A stretch of 64,000 nucleotides of DNA from Thermoanaerobaculales bacterium (GCA_025456145.1 JALOLD010000004.1:62001-126000), one strand, 5' to 3'. Counted from the first letter of the stretch, positions 51,585 to 63,334 are shown. A program made the numbers and translations. The notes: generated by a model from the letters alone, not told the origin.

Positions 51585-52705
51585 TGGACCTGCTCGGCGA
51601 CTACACGCTGCGCATGGTGGCCCTCGGCTCGGGGATCCTCGGCGCCGTCGCCGGCGCCCTCGGGTCGTTCGCCTACCTGCGTCGCCAGAGCCTGGTCGCC
51701 GACGCCCTGAGCCATGCCGCCCTGCCCGGGATCGCCGTCGCCTTCCTCCTCACCGGCTCGAAGACGCCGCTGCCGATCATGCTCGGCGCGGCGGTCGCCG
51801 GCTGGCTCGCCACCCTGGCGGTTCGGCTGGTGGTGAGCCGCAGCCGGGTCCCCTATGACTCGGCGCTCGGGATGGCGCTGGCCGTCTTCTTCGGTCTCGG
51901 GCTGGTGCTGCTGACCGTGATCCAGAAGCGCCCCGACGCCGCCCAGGCGGGGCTCGAGTCCTTTCTCTTCGGCCAGGCGGCGTCGCTGCTGCGTGACGAC
52001 GTCATCGTCATGGGGCTGCTCGGCGCCGCCAGCCTGGGAGTGCTCGCGGTGCTGTGGAAGGAGCTCAAGCTGCTCGCCTTCGACGGCGAGTTCGGCGCCA
52101 GCCTCGGGCGGCCGGTCCGCCGGCTCGACGGCCTGTTCACCCTGCTGCTGGTCATCGCGGTGGTCATCGGGCTGCGCACCGTCGGCGTGGTCCTGATGTC
52201 GGCGATGGTCGTCGCCCCCGCCGCGGCGGCCCGGCAGCTCACCGACCGGTTCGCCCCGATGGTCGTGATCGCGGCGGCCATCGGTGTCGTCTCGGGAGTC
52301 GGCGGGGCGGTGCTGAGCTCGGTCGTACCGCACCTTCCGACCGGGCCGACGATCGTGCTCGTCTTGAGCGCCATCGTGCTCGCCGCGCTGCTTGGCGCTC
52401 CTCGCCGCGGTCTGGTCTGGCGATGGGTCAGGCTCGGCCGGCTCCAGCCCTCGGCCGCCCTCGACCCGGTGCTCATGCACCTGTATGCGCTGTCGAGACA
52501 GCACCCCGACGAGCCCGATCACGGCCACGGGCTGGCGGTGCTGCGGACCATGAGCCCGGCGGGCGCGGACGTCGAGCGCGCCCTCGGCGACCTCGAGGCG
52601 AGAGGGCTCGCCCAGCCGGTCGGCGACGGGCTGTGGGCGCCGACCGCGATCGGCCGCCGCGAGGCCGAGCGCACCCTGCGCCGCCAGACCGGGGGCGAGC
52701 CGTGA
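51584..52705 (+). CDS. Metal ABC permease with C-terminal winged-helix extension (first)
   Basis: Permease of 373 residues. The first ~285 residues hold about eight spans and the family motif VADALSHAALPGIA. The last ~85 residues (beginning near LMHLYALSRQHPDEPDHGHG and ending RTLRRQTGG) look like a winged-helix domain of the DtxR/MarR type, as found on some metal permeases. The extension could couple metal status to gene control or bind the repressor. Start ATG 51584 overlaps the ATPase stop by one base. Confidence 0.85.
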   Translation: MDLLGDYTLRMVALGSGILGAVAGALGSFAYLRRQSLVADALSHAALPGIAVAFLLTGSKTPLPIMLGAAVAGWLATLAVRLVVSRSRVPYDSALGMALAVFFGLGLVLLTVIQKRPDAAQAGLESFLFGQAASLLRDDVIVMGLLGAASLGVLAVLWKELKLLAFDGEFGASLGRPVRRLDGLFTLLLVIAVVIGLRTVGVVLMSAMVVAPAAAARQLTDRFAPMVVIAAAIGVVSGVGGAVLSSVVPHLPTGPTIVLVLSAIVLAALLGAPRRGLVWRWVRLGRLQPSAALDPVLMHLYALSRQHPDEPDHGHGLAVLRTMSPAGADVERALGDLEARGLAQPVGDGLWAPTAIGRREAERTLRRQTGGEP

Positions 52706-53817
52706 CCCCGGAGCTCGAGATCCTCGCCATCGCGGTGGTGACGGCGGTCGCCGCCGCCCTCCCGGGGGTGTTCCTGGTGCTGCGCCGGATGGCGATGGTC
52801 TCCGACGCGATCTCCCATGCCATCCTGCCGGGGATCGTCGTCGCCTTCTTCCTGACCCGCGATCTCAGCTCGCCGCTGCTGCTGCTCGCGGCGGCCGCCA
52901 CCGGGGTGCTCACCGTCGCGCTCATCGAGGCGCTGGCGCGCAGCCGTCAGGTCCCCGAGGACGCGGCGATCGGCATCGTCTTCCCCGCCCTGTTCTCGAT
53001 CGGGGTCATCCTGATCTCGCGCGCCGCCTCGGATGTCCACCTCGACACCGACGCGGTGCTGCTCGGCGAGCTCGCCTTCGCTCCCTTCCACCGATTCACA
53101 CCGGGGGGGGTCGACCTCGGGCCCGCGGCGTTGTGGTCGATGGGCGCGATCCTCCTGCTCAACGCCACCCTCGTCGTCGTCGCCTGGAAGGAGCTCAAGC
53201 TGGCGACCGTCGACGGCGCCCTCGCCGCGCTGCTCGGCTTCCAGCCGGCGGTCGTCCACTACGTGCTGATGACCATGGTGTCGGTGACCGCGGTCGGCGC
53301 CTTCGACGCGGTCGGCTCGATCCTCGTGGTGGCCCTGATCATCGCGCCTCCGGCGACCGCCTACCTCGTCGCCGAGCGGCTCGGACCGATGATCGGGCTG
53401 GCGATCGCCGCGGCGGCGGCTGCCGCGACCGCCGGCTGGGCGGCGGCGCTCGCCCTCGACGTCTCGATCGCCGGCGCCATCGCCGGCGCCGCCGGGGCGA
53501 TCTTCGCGGTGGTCTTCCTGGTCGCGCCCGAGCGCGGCCTGATCGCCCAGGCGCGGCGGCGTCGCGGCCAGCGCCTCGACCTCGCGGTACGGATGCTGCT
53601 CGTCCACCTGCTCCATCACCAGGACACGCCGGCGGCCGCCGAGGAGTGCCGGGAGGCGGGGCTGCACCGCCACCTCGGCTGGCGGGAGCCGTGGACCCGG
53701 AAGGTCGTCGCGCGGGCCGAGGGGCGATCGCTGGTCGAGCGTCACGACCGGCTCGTCCGGACCACCGACGAGGGGCGGCGGTTGGCCGACGCCGCGGTGG
53801 TCGGCTTCGCCGGTTGA
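52702..53817 (+). CDS. Metal ABC permease with C-terminal winged-helix extension (second)
   Basis: A second permease of 371 residues with motif VSDAISHAILPGIV and about eight spans, so the transporter is probably a heterodimer. It too has a C-terminal ~100-residue soluble part (MLLVHLLHHQDTPAAAEECREAGL...LVRTTDEGRRLADAA) resembling a winged-helix domain. GTG 52702 overlaps the previous stop. It ends the DtxR operon. Confidence 0.85.
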   Translation: MTPELEILAIAVVTAVAAALPGVFLVLRRMAMVSDAISHAILPGIVVAFFLTRDLSSPLLLLAAAATGVLTVALIEALARSRQVPEDAAIGIVFPALFSIGVILISRAASDVHLDTDAVLLGELAFAPFHRFTPGGVDLGPAALWSMGAILLLNATLVVVAWKELKLATVDGALAALLGFQPAVVHYVLMTMVSVTAVGAFDAVGSILVVALIIAPPATAYLVAERLGPMIGLAIAAAAAAATAGWAAALALDVSIAGAIAGAAGAIFAVVFLVAPERGLIAQARRRRGQRLDLAVRMLLVHLLHHQDTPAAAEECREAGLHRHLGWREPWTRKVVARAEGRSLVERHDRLVRTTDEGRRLADAAVVGFAG

Positions 53818-53927
53818 CGAGCGACCTCGCGCCGGTCGCCGGAGGCCTCGATCGACGAATCTGCCGAGGGATCGGTCGATAGCCACCCCACCTCATCCGG
53901 GCTACAATGAACTGTCGGGAGGCAGGC

Positions 53928-54401
53928 ATGCGGGTGATCGAGGGCAAGCTGGATGCGCGGGGCCTGAAGTTCGCGCTCGTCGTGAGCCGGTTCAACGAGG
54001 CGCTCACCTCGCGGCTCGAGGCCGGTGCGCTGGACTGCCTCGAGCGGCACGGCGCCGCGGTCGACGACATCACGATCTGCCGGGTGCCCGGCGCCTGGGA
54101 GATCCCCTTCGCGGCGAGCCGGCTGTCGGCCTCCGGCGCGGTCGACGCGGTGGTCTGCTTGGGCGCGCTGGTGCGCGGCGGCACCGCCCACTTCGACCTC
54201 ATCGCCGCCGAGGTCGCCAAGGGCATCGCCCAGAGTGCGATGGCCTCGGGGGTGCCGATGACCTTCGGGGTGATCACCGCCGAGACGCTCGAGCAGGCGG
54301 TCGAGCGGGCGGGGACCAAGATGGGCAACAAGGGGTGGGAGGCGGCGCTGGCCGCGATCGAGATGGCCCGGCTCGTCGAGGGGATCGACGGGAGCCGCTA
54401 G
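53928..54401 (+). CDS. ribH: 6,7-dimethyl-8-ribityllumazine synthase
   Basis: Enzyme of 157 residues for the penultimate step of riboflavin synthesis. [45 protein letters not shown] and [17 protein letters not shown] are family hallmarks. Start ATG 53928 has GGGAGG at 53917-53922; TACAAT at 53903-53908 may be the -10 element. Other rib genes are not adjacent; nusB follows, as in many bacteria. Confidence 0.96.
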   Translation: MRVIEGKLDARGLKFALVVSRFNEALTSRLEAGALDCLERHGAAVDDITICRVPGAWEIPFAASRLSASGAVDAVVCLGALVRGGTAHFDLIAAEVAKGIAQSAMASGVPMTFGVITAETLEQAVERAGTKMGNKGWEAALAAIEMARLVEGIDGSR

Positions 54402-54431
54402 TGCCGCGCGCCGATCGCGGAGCGGGTTGAC

Positions 54432-54845
54432 ATGGGGATGCGCCGGCGCGCCCGCGAGCTCGCCCTCCAGCTGCTCTACCAGCACGAGCACACCAAGGCC
54501 GATCTCGAGGTCATGCAGCACGACTTCGACGAGTGGATCGGCGCCGCACCCGAGGTCCGAGAGTTCGCCGACTTCCTGCTCCGCGGCACGCTGGCTCATC
54601 TCGACGAGCTCGACGCCGAGCTCGCTCGGCAGACCGCCAACTGGCGGCTCGAGCGGCTCGCGGCGGTCGACCGGAACATCCTCCGCCTCGCCATGTTCGA
54701 GCTGATCCACGAGCCGGACATCCCGCCGCCGGTGGTCATCGACGAGGCGATCGAGATCGCCAAGAAGTTCGGCGCCGAGGAGTCGGGTCGGTTCGTCAAC
54801 GGTGTGCTCGACGGGTTCGTACGGCGCCGTCGGGAGGCCCGGTGA
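54432..54845 (+). CDS. nusB: Transcription antitermination factor NusB
   Basis: Protein of 137 residues, all helical, with RRRARELALQLLYQ at the start, DRNILRLAMFELIHEPDIPPPVVIDEAIEIAKKFG and SGRFVNGVLDG near the end. NusB binds boxA RNA with NusE for rRNA antitermination. ATG 54432 or 54438 could be the start; the former is closer to typical spacing. The stop overlaps the next gene (GTGA), so a conserved gene leads into an uncharacterised module. Confidence 0.95.
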   Translation: MGMRRRARELALQLLYQHEHTKADLEVMQHDFDEWIGAAPEVREFADFLLRGTLAHLDELDAELARQTANWRLERLAAVDRNILRLAMFELIHEPDIPPPVVIDEAIEIAKKFGAEESGRFVNGVLDGFVRRRREAR

Positions 54846-55810
54846 GCCGACGGCTGGTCGGGTTGTTCCTGCTCGCCGCCGGGATCGCCGAGGCCGACCA
54901 GGCGGTCTACCTGATGCGCGGACCGGTGTTGCCCCGTGCCCACTCGGTCAACGGCTACGCGGTCGAGCTGCGCGACCGGCCGGACGGCGCCGTCGAGGTC
55001 CTGGTCGAGACCTCGCTCCAACCGATCGGCGCCCACGGGACGTACTCCGAGATCCGCGGCCCACGGCCCGCGGTCCCGGCGGGCTTCGAGCTGCCGGCCG
55101 AGCTGCGAGCCGATCTCCGACCCGAGATCGGGGCGTGGGAGGCGGCGACGACCATTCTCGGCTGGGTCTCGCGGCGGCTCGCGCTCGTCGAGGACGACCG
55201 GCAGCCCCAGGACGCGGTCTCGGTCCTCGCCCGGCGAGGCGGGCGCTGCTCGGGGCTCGCCAACGCGACCGCGGCCCTCCTCCTCGCGGCCGGCTTCGAG
55301 GCGCGCACCGTCAGCGGGCTGCTGGTCGACGATCGGCGAGCGATCCCGCACCGCTGGGTCGAATGCCGGCTCCCCGGGGCGGGGTGGGTGCCGACCGACC
55401 CGACCCTCGGTCTGTGGGCGATCACCCCGCGGCACGTCGCCTTCGACGACGCGGTCCTGGAGGCGCCGTCGATCGAGATCCGCGAGCCCGGCGGGGACGA
55501 GCTGCTGCGAATGCCACGAACCGGCGCGACCCTCGTCCGCCCGAACGTCGGCGCCGAGCTGGTCTGCCGGATCAGCAATCCCCGACCGGGCAGCCGGCCG
55601 GTGGCGACGCTGCTCCGCGGGACCGACCGCCGGCTGGCCATCCTCGGACCCGAAGCGAGGTTCGCGGGCCTTCTCCCCGGGCGGTGGCTCCTCGAGGTCG
55701 AGATCGACGGACGGGTCGTCGAACGGCGCGAGCTCACGCTCAAGGACGGGGCGGTGCACAGCTATGTCGTCCGGCTGCCCAGGCCGGAGCACGAGGAGGT
55801 CGGGTCGTGA
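54842..55810 (+). CDS. Secreted transglutaminase-like (cysteine protease fold) protein
   Basis: Protein of 322 residues with a short signal peptide (RLVGLFLLAAGIAEA). A transglutaminase-like core has the catalytic triad: Cys in GGRCSGLANA, His in PHRWVECR and Asp in PTDPTLGL. A C-terminal beta-rich domain (LVCRISNPRPGS, LPGRWLLEVEIDGRVVERREL) follows. The substrate is unknown; such domains act as peptidases or cross-linkers in the periplasm. It overlaps nusB and the DUF4388-like gene by four bases each, so it forms a unit with the latter. Confidence 0.8.
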   Translation: MSRRLVGLFLLAAGIAEADQAVYLMRGPVLPRAHSVNGYAVELRDRPDGAVEVLVETSLQPIGAHGTYSEIRGPRPAVPAGFELPAELRADLRPEIGAWEAATTILGWVSRRLALVEDDRQPQDAVSVLARRGGRCSGLANATAALLLAAGFEARTVSGLLVDDRRAIPHRWVECRLPGAGWVPTDPTLGLWAITPRHVAFDDAVLEAPSIEIREPGGDELLRMPRTGATLVRPNVGAELVCRISNPRPGSRPVATLLRGTDRRLAILGPEARFAGLLPGRWLLEVEIDGRVVERRELTLKDGAVHSYVVRLPRPEHEEVGS

Positions 55811-57153
55811 AGAGGATTCTCTCCGGAAGTCTCACCCACCTGGCCCCTTCGGCGTTGATGCGCCTGCTGTCGGCCACGGCGACCAGCGGAGTCCTCGAGC
55901 TGGTCACCGACGAGGGCTCGTTCCGGATGGAGATCGATCACGGGTGGACCGCGGTGCCACCGGCCGATCAGCTCGACGCGGCGAGCCGGGTGCTCACCTG
56001 CAGCGAGGGCGCCTTCCGGTTCGAGCCCGGCGACGTGTCGCCGATCGAGGGTCCCTCGCTCAGCCTCGGCGCGTTTGCCGACGCGGTTCGCAGCGGGCTG
56101 CGCGACCTCGAGAGCGGGCACCTGGCCGATGTCGAGGTCGACCGGCTGGTGGCCGGCGAGATCACCGAGATCTCTCAGTCGGCGACCCTGCCGAACATCC
56201 ATCTGCTGCCCGCGGAGCCGCCGGCGAACCCCCTCGAGGACCTGCTCGAAGGGCTCGCCGATCACGCGCCGCACGAGCTCCTCTTCGCCCAGGTCGGGGT
56301 CGTCGCGCCGGATCCCAGACTGTGGCGGGGAGCGGTCGAGAACGCGTGGCGGCGGCGGGGTTGGGAGGTCCGCCTGATCGGTCGCGACGACGAGATCGGC
56401 GCCGCCGATCTCGACATGCTGGTCGTCCACCAGGCCGCCGGCGTGTCGCGACGCGGTCAGGAGGCGGCATGGCTCGAGCTGATCCGGCGGGCGCGGGAGG
56501 CCGCGCCGCCGCTCCCGGTGGTGTGGGCGGCGCCCCTCGGCGATCCGGCATGGGTCCACGAGCTGGTCGCTGCCGGGGTGAGCTTCCTTCTTCCGGTCCC
56601 GCCGGGCGATGGCGGGGAGGTTCAGAGCCGGTTCGTCGACGACCTGACGATCGTCGTCGACCGCCAGCTGCGCGCCCTCCGCCCGGTCAGCCGTCCGCTG
56701 CTCCCGGCGGCGGTGACCGAGCTCGTCGACGCCCTGCTCCACGAGGCCGACTCCGAGCAGGTGGTGGGGGTGCTGCTCCAGCTCGCGTCGGGCCACTTCC
56801 TGCGCGCCGCGGTGCTCGTCGTCGAGGAGACAGCGATCCGCTGCCGCGCCGGTTTCGGCTACCCGCTGGCGCCCCGGACCCAGGCCCTGCCCCGGGGCCT
56901 CGGCATCGTCGAGCGGGTCGTCCGTTCCGGCCAGCCGACGATCGGCGTCGACCCCGGGTCCGGAAGCACCCAGAGGCTTGCCAGAGTGCTCGGTCTTGAC
57001 GAGCTGCCCTCGGCGACCGCGGTGATCCCGCTCGGGGTCGGCGCCTCGGTCACCGGCATCCTGGTGGCGGATCGCGAGGGCGAGGCGCTGCGGGACCTTT
57101 CCGAGCTCGTCGTGCTGGCGGGGCGGCTCGGGGGCGTGGCCCTCCGCTCCTGA
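55807..57153 (+). CDS. Regulatory protein with DUF4388/PATAN-like, receiver-like and GAF-like domains
   Basis: Protein of 448 residues. The first ~90 residues (SGSLTHLAPSALMRLLSATATSGVLEL) match the DUF4388 (PATAN-like) domain that occurs in gliding and signalling proteins. The middle (~165-290) looks like a degenerate receiver fold without the phosphorylated Asp. The last ~150 residues (LLQLASGHFLRAAVLVVEETAIRCRAGFGY...SVTGILVADREGEALRDLSELVVLAGRLGGVAL) look like a GAF domain. No catalytic domain is present, so it may be an adaptor. A TTGACA promoter lies downstream, so the next gene is transcribed separately. Confidence 0.7.
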   Translation: MKRILSGSLTHLAPSALMRLLSATATSGVLELVTDEGSFRMEIDHGWTAVPPADQLDAASRVLTCSEGAFRFEPGDVSPIEGPSLSLGAFADAVRSGLRDLESGHLADVEVDRLVAGEITEISQSATLPNIHLLPAEPPANPLEDLLEGLADHAPHELLFAQVGVVAPDPRLWRGAVENAWRRRGWEVRLIGRDDEIGAADLDMLVVHQAAGVSRRGQEAAWLELIRRAREAAPPLPVVWAAPLGDPAWVHELVAAGVSFLLPVPPGDGGEVQSRFVDDLTIVVDRQLRALRPVSRPLLPAAVTELVDALLHEADSEQVVGVLLQLASGHFLRAAVLVVEETAIRCRAGFGYPLAPRTQALPRGLGIVERVVRSGQPTIGVDPGSGSTQRLARVLGLDELPSATAVIPLGVGASVTGILVADREGEALRDLSELVVLAGRLGGVALRS

Positions 57154-57215
57154 CCAGGCGCCGGGCTTGGGGGGTGCGGGATCGGATCACCGGGTCCGGG
57201 TAACTGTCTTGTGAA

Positions 57216-57244
57216 TTGACATAGTGTTGCCGGCTGGATATTGT
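57216..57244 (+). promoter_or_regulatory. Sigma-70 promoter before the FHA protein
   Basis: TTGACA (57216-57221) is a perfect -35. After exactly 17 bases comes TATTGT (57239-57244) as -10. The predicted start is near 57251, giving a ~100-base leader. Confidence 0.7.
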
Positions 57245-57350
57245 TAACCAGGCGTTCCACGCTTCGCCGGTGTCAAGCCGCTTGATCGGACAGTTTCCAG
57301 ACGCTCGAGGATGATACGGTGTACAACGTAACGGCAACGCGGCGGCGCTC

Positions 57351-59159
57351 ATGCTGACCCTGGTCATCGAGGGGTCCAGCGGCTCGCAGCTGACCTATCA
57401 GCTCGACAAGCAGGCCGTGTCGATCGGCGCCTCGAGCCGCAACGACATCGTGCTCCGGGCGCCCGGTGTGGCGCCGCAGCACCTGGTCATCCAGCGCAAC
57501 GACGACGTGTTCACCTTTGTCGTCCAGAGTCGGCAGGTCGTTGTCCTCAACGGCGAGCGGCGGTCGCGGGGCGTGCTCAAGGTGGGTGACAAGATCCGGA
57601 TCGGCACCTCGACCGTCATCTTCAAGGGCGCCGATCAACCGCGAGCCGAGGTCGATCTCGTCGAGGGGGTCGTGCCGGACCGCCCCTCGGTCGCGCCGGA
57701 CAGGCCGGCGGTCGCGCCGACCTCGCGCTCGGAGGTCGTGCTCTTCCGCGAGCCCCATCGGTTGAGCGAGGCCCGGGCCCAGCTCGTCGAGCTCTTCCGC
57801 GCCCGGATGCGCTCGGACCTGATCCCTTCGCTGCGGACCCTGTTCCAGAAGGTCTTCCCAGACCGCCGGGCGCTGCTCGCGCTGGTCGACGAGGAGGGGC
57901 GTTTCCAGCCGGTCGTGTCGCAGTGGGAGGGCGACCTCCCCCGGCTGCCCGCGCGGACCTTCGAGGAGCTCGCATCGGCGGGCCGGTACGCGGTGCTCCA
58001 GCTCGCCGGCCGACACCTCGTCATCTACCCCGTCGACCGCGGTCAGGACCGGTCGAGCGCCATCCTGCTCGCCCAGACCGACCCGGAGGGCCAGGATGAC
58101 GACCGCGAGCTGCTCGGCGAGCTCGCCCGGATGCTCGCCATCCACTGGGACGGCGTCGAGCGGTCGACCGCGCTGTACGGAGCCTGGGCGAGCGCCGCCC
58201 AGGCGAAGCTCGAGGCCGACCTCCCGGGCACCTCCCAACCGGTCCGCATCCTCCGCGACTCGGTCGGCTCGGCGGCGCGCTCGCCCTCACCGGTGATGCT
58301 CTGCGGGCGGCCGGGCTCGGGCAGGATGTTCCTCGCCAACCTCATCGCCTCGCTGCGGCCCGCCGGCGAGCCTCCCGTTCGGGTGTTCCAGGCGCGCACC
58401 GACGACGATGCAGGGCTGCGGGTCGAGCTCTTCGGATCTTCGGAGGACAGCCACGCCTCCGAGCTCGCCGAGCGGTCGCGCGGCGCGGTCGTGGTCCTCC
58501 GCGATGTTCACCTGCTGACCCCGGCCCTCCAGCGCGAGCTCGCCGCTGCCGTGGCCGAGGACCTCGAGTCGCCGTACGGTCCGGGGACCCGCTGGATCGT
58601 CACGACGGGCGACGACGCGACCGCGATGCTCAACGAAGGGGTTCTCGACGTCACCCTGTTCAGGCAGTTCGAACGGCACGTGATCCGCGTGCCGTCGTTG
58701 TCCGACCGGCGCGAAGACCTGCCCCTGCTCATCGTGCGGCTGCTCGAGCGGGTCGGCGCCGAGCAGGGCAAGGAGATCCGCGGCATCGAGCTCGAGACCC
58801 TGAACTCGCTCCTCGAGCATCCCTTCGAGGGCGAGATGACCGAGCTGCTCGGCGAGCTCCGCCGTCTCGTCTCGGCGACCGCTGACGGCGAGATGGTGCG
58901 CGGTCTCGTACCCCGTCGCCAACCGTCCGGTCCGGACGGTGAGGAGGTCGACGCCGAGTCGGTGGTGACGTCGCTGGTCGGGTCGGACGATCTCAAGGAG
59001 GTGCTGCCGGGGATCGAGCGGCTGATCATCGACCGCGTCATGCGCCGGGTCAGGGGAAACCAGAGCAAGGGGGCGAGGATCCTCAACCTGTCGCGCGGAG
59101 CGCTCATCTCGAAGATCAAGGACTACGACATCCCGGACTACCGGACCCTCCGTCGCTGA
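57351..59159 (+). CDS. FHA protein with a degenerate sigma-54-activator-like AAA+ module
   Basis: Protein of 602 residues. An FHA domain (1-92; SIGASSRNDIVLRAPGVAPQH) is followed by a GAF-like region (~130-265), an AAA+-like region (~285-480) and a Fis-type helix-turn-helix (SKGARILNLSRGALISKI). In the AAA+ part Walker A reads GRPGSGRMF (Lys replaced by Arg), Walker B reads VVVLRDVHLL, and the GAFTGA loop is missing (ELFGSSEDSHASEL). It therefore should not hydrolyse ATP or contact sigma-54, and looks like a converted activator that kept DNA binding and phosphothreonine recognition. It could respond to the Ser/Thr kinase at 60741. The start ATG 57351 has only a weak ribosome site. Confidence 0.8.
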   Translation: MLTLVIEGSSGSQLTYQLDKQAVSIGASSRNDIVLRAPGVAPQHLVIQRNDDVFTFVVQSRQVVVLNGERRSRGVLKVGDKIRIGTSTVIFKGADQPRAEVDLVEGVVPDRPSVAPDRPAVAPTSRSEVVLFREPHRLSEARAQLVELFRARMRSDLIPSLRTLFQKVFPDRRALLALVDEEGRFQPVVSQWEGDLPRLPARTFEELASAGRYAVLQLAGRHLVIYPVDRGQDRSSAILLAQTDPEGQDDDRELLGELARMLAIHWDGVERSTALYGAWASAAQAKLEADLPGTSQPVRILRDSVGSAARSPSPVMLCGRPGSGRMFLANLIASLRPAGEPPVRVFQARTDDDAGLRVELFGSSEDSHASELAERSRGAVVVLRDVHLLTPALQRELAAAVAEDLESPYGPGTRWIVTTGDDATAMLNEGVLDVTLFRQFERHVIRVPSLSDRREDLPLLIVRLLERVGAEQGKEIRGIELETLNSLLEHPFEGEMTELLGELRRLVSATADGEMVRGLVPRRQPSGPDGEEVDAESVVTSLVGSDDLKEVLPGIERLIIDRVMRRVRGNQSKGARILNLSRGALISKIKDYDIPDYRTLRR

Positions 59160-59454
59160 CCCGGACCAAGCCTATCCCCTTGAGTCAGGGTGGGGGTGCT
59201 TTCGTTCCCGTTCCCGATCCCGACTCACGCGCGCCCCGGCCGTCGGCATCTCGATCCAGTCGATGGCCGAGCTGCAGGAGGGAGGCCCGCGCCACCAGCT
59301 CCTTCGTGCTCGCCTACGTGTCTTGGTGTCTTCGTGGTTGCGACGGATTACCGGACGTCGCATCGGGATCGGGATCGGTCAGAACCTGAGCGATCCGGAT
59401 AGGTATGACCCGGACGATTCATGAGCTGTCTGCTGCGGCCAACATGCATCCGCG
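59160..59454. other. Intergenic region between convergent genes, with short repeats
   Basis: No gene is seen. CCCGAT-type hexamers (59206-59224) have an inverted counterpart at 59358-59379. Between them lies an 8-base periodic stretch (TACGTGTC, TTGGTGTC, TTCGTGGT). The arms could form a bidirectional terminator between the FHA gene and the minus-strand exosortase genes. Confidence 0.5.
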
Positions 59455-60090
59455 TCAGCCGCGTTTTCTCTTCCGTCGTTGCCCGTCGGTCGGCGGCGAC
59501 GGTCCGTCGCCGTCGACCGATCCCGGCCCGATCAGCCGGGAGACCAGGTTCCAGTTGAAGCCGAGCCAGATGAGGAAGGGAAAGGAGAACCGGCCTGGCA
59601 GGTCGGTGAAGTAGCGCCAGAAACCGTAGAAGTCCCGCGCCAGATCGGAGTAGTGCTCGACGCTCCACTCGCCGAGCGACAGCGCGTACAGACACTTGAC
59701 ATGGAAGTAGACGTTCAACGACTGGGTGAGAAACAGGATGCACCAGCCCATGAACAGCCGCTCGAGCTGCCGGCGCGACAGCGGCTTCGGCAGAGCCAGA
59801 TAGAGCGCGAGCAGGACGATGGTGTTGAAGTGCTTCTCGGTCATCGGGATCGCGGGGATCCCCGAGTCGGTGCGAAAGTCCGTCCGGTGCACCTTGGCCT
59901 GATGATCGTCGACGACGAGCCGGGTCACCCGCGGGTACTCGAAGGAGCGCGTGAGGAGCTGGGCGGCGGCGGCGACCGACGTGTCGAGCACTGGACGGAG
60001 GGCCAGCCAGATCACCATCGCCGCGACCAGGGTCAACGGCAGGCGCTTGAGGAAGCTGCGGTACAGCGCGACGTCCTCGCTCATGTCCAT
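59455..60090 (-). CDS. Exosortase H-associated membrane protein
   Basis: Protein of 211 residues with about four hydrophobic segments (LPLTLVAAMVIWLALRPVL, HFNTIVLLALYLALP, FMGWCILFLTQSLNVYF, FPFLIWLGFNWNLV) and a basic tail. It directly follows the exosortase gene on the minus strand. A membrane protein of this size regularly accompanies XrtH-type exosortases, which is the main reason for the name. No catalytic residues can be named. It may help sorting or anchoring of CTERM proteins. Confidence 0.7.
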   Translation of the reverse strand: MDMSEDVALYRSFLKRLPLTLVAAMVIWLALRPVLDTSVAAAAQLLTRSFEYPRVTRLVVDDHQAKVHRTDFRTDSGIPAIPMTEKHFNTIVLLALYLALPKPLSRRQLERLFMGWCILFLTQSLNVYFHVKCLYALSLGEWSVEHYSDLARDFYGFWRYFTDLPGRFSFPFLIWLGFNWNLVSRLIGPGSVDGDGPSPPTDGQRRKRKRG

Positions 60091-60142
60091 CCCCCGATCC
60101 CGGTCGGTCCGCGCCCTCCGGCGGTGAGGCCGGCCTCGACGG

Positions 60143-60661
60143 TCACGCCCTCTTCTTCGGAGGTCCCGTGAAGAGGTGGGCCCAGATGATCCACAGCGTC
60201 ACCCCGGCGAGAATCACCAGCGACTGCCAGATGAAGATGTGCGACGAGTTGAAGAGCTCGGGCAGATAGATGCCGATGTAGAACAGCGAGATGATCCTGA
60301 TCATGTTGATCACCTGGATCGCGAGCAGCCCGCCGGCGACGCCGATCAGCTTGGCCGTCCACGGGGCCGGGAAGGCGAGCACGCCGGAGATGAAGATCAG
60401 GCTCGTGATGAGGCCGTTGCACCCGTTGTAGATGGTGACGGCGAACCTGGGCGACCGGAGAACGCAGCCGTTCATCGTGATGTCCTCGCCGAACCAGCCG
60501 AGGATGATCCCGGCGGCCTTGGCGATCAGGGTGGTGTAGGGAACGACAAAGGCGTCGTTCACCGGCTTGAGCGCGACCACGGTGAAGCTGATCCCGAGGA
60601 TGCTCAGGAAAACGATCAGGAATCGTGACTCTGGTCGCTGCCAGAGAGCCTTCAGGTCCAT
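60143..60661 (-). CDS. xrtH: Exosortase/archaeosortase-family transpeptidase (XrtH-like)
   Basis: Membrane protein of 172 residues with about five helices. The exosortase triad is visible: Cys in IYNGCNGL, Arg in QVINMIRIIS and His in SSHIFIWQ. It should cleave C-terminal sorting signals (PEP-CTERM-like; for XrtH the form IPTLxxWG) of exported proteins at the membrane. ATG 60661 has GGGAGG upstream on the minus strand. The small size and the partner gene favour the H type. No protein with a matching C-terminal signal is encoded in the window. Confidence 0.85.
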   Translation of the reverse strand: MDLKALWQRPESRFLIVFLSILGISFTVVALKPVNDAFVVPYTTLIAKAAGIILGWFGEDITMNGCVLRSPRFAVTIYNGCNGLITSLIFISGVLAFPAPWTAKLIGVAGGLLAIQVINMIRIISLFYIGIYLPELFNSSHIFIWQSLVILAGVTLWIIWAHLFTGPPKKRA

Positions 60662-60740
60662 GCGGTCCGACCTCCCTTGCCGGCGCCGACGAGGCGCACG
60701 CGCCATCATACCGGATCGAGGATCCGCCGCCCCGCCGGGA

Positions 60741-63296
<2,556 letters not shown>

Positions 63297-63334
63297 GGAG
63301 GCATTCTACCTCGCCTCCTCCGACCTGCGGAGCA

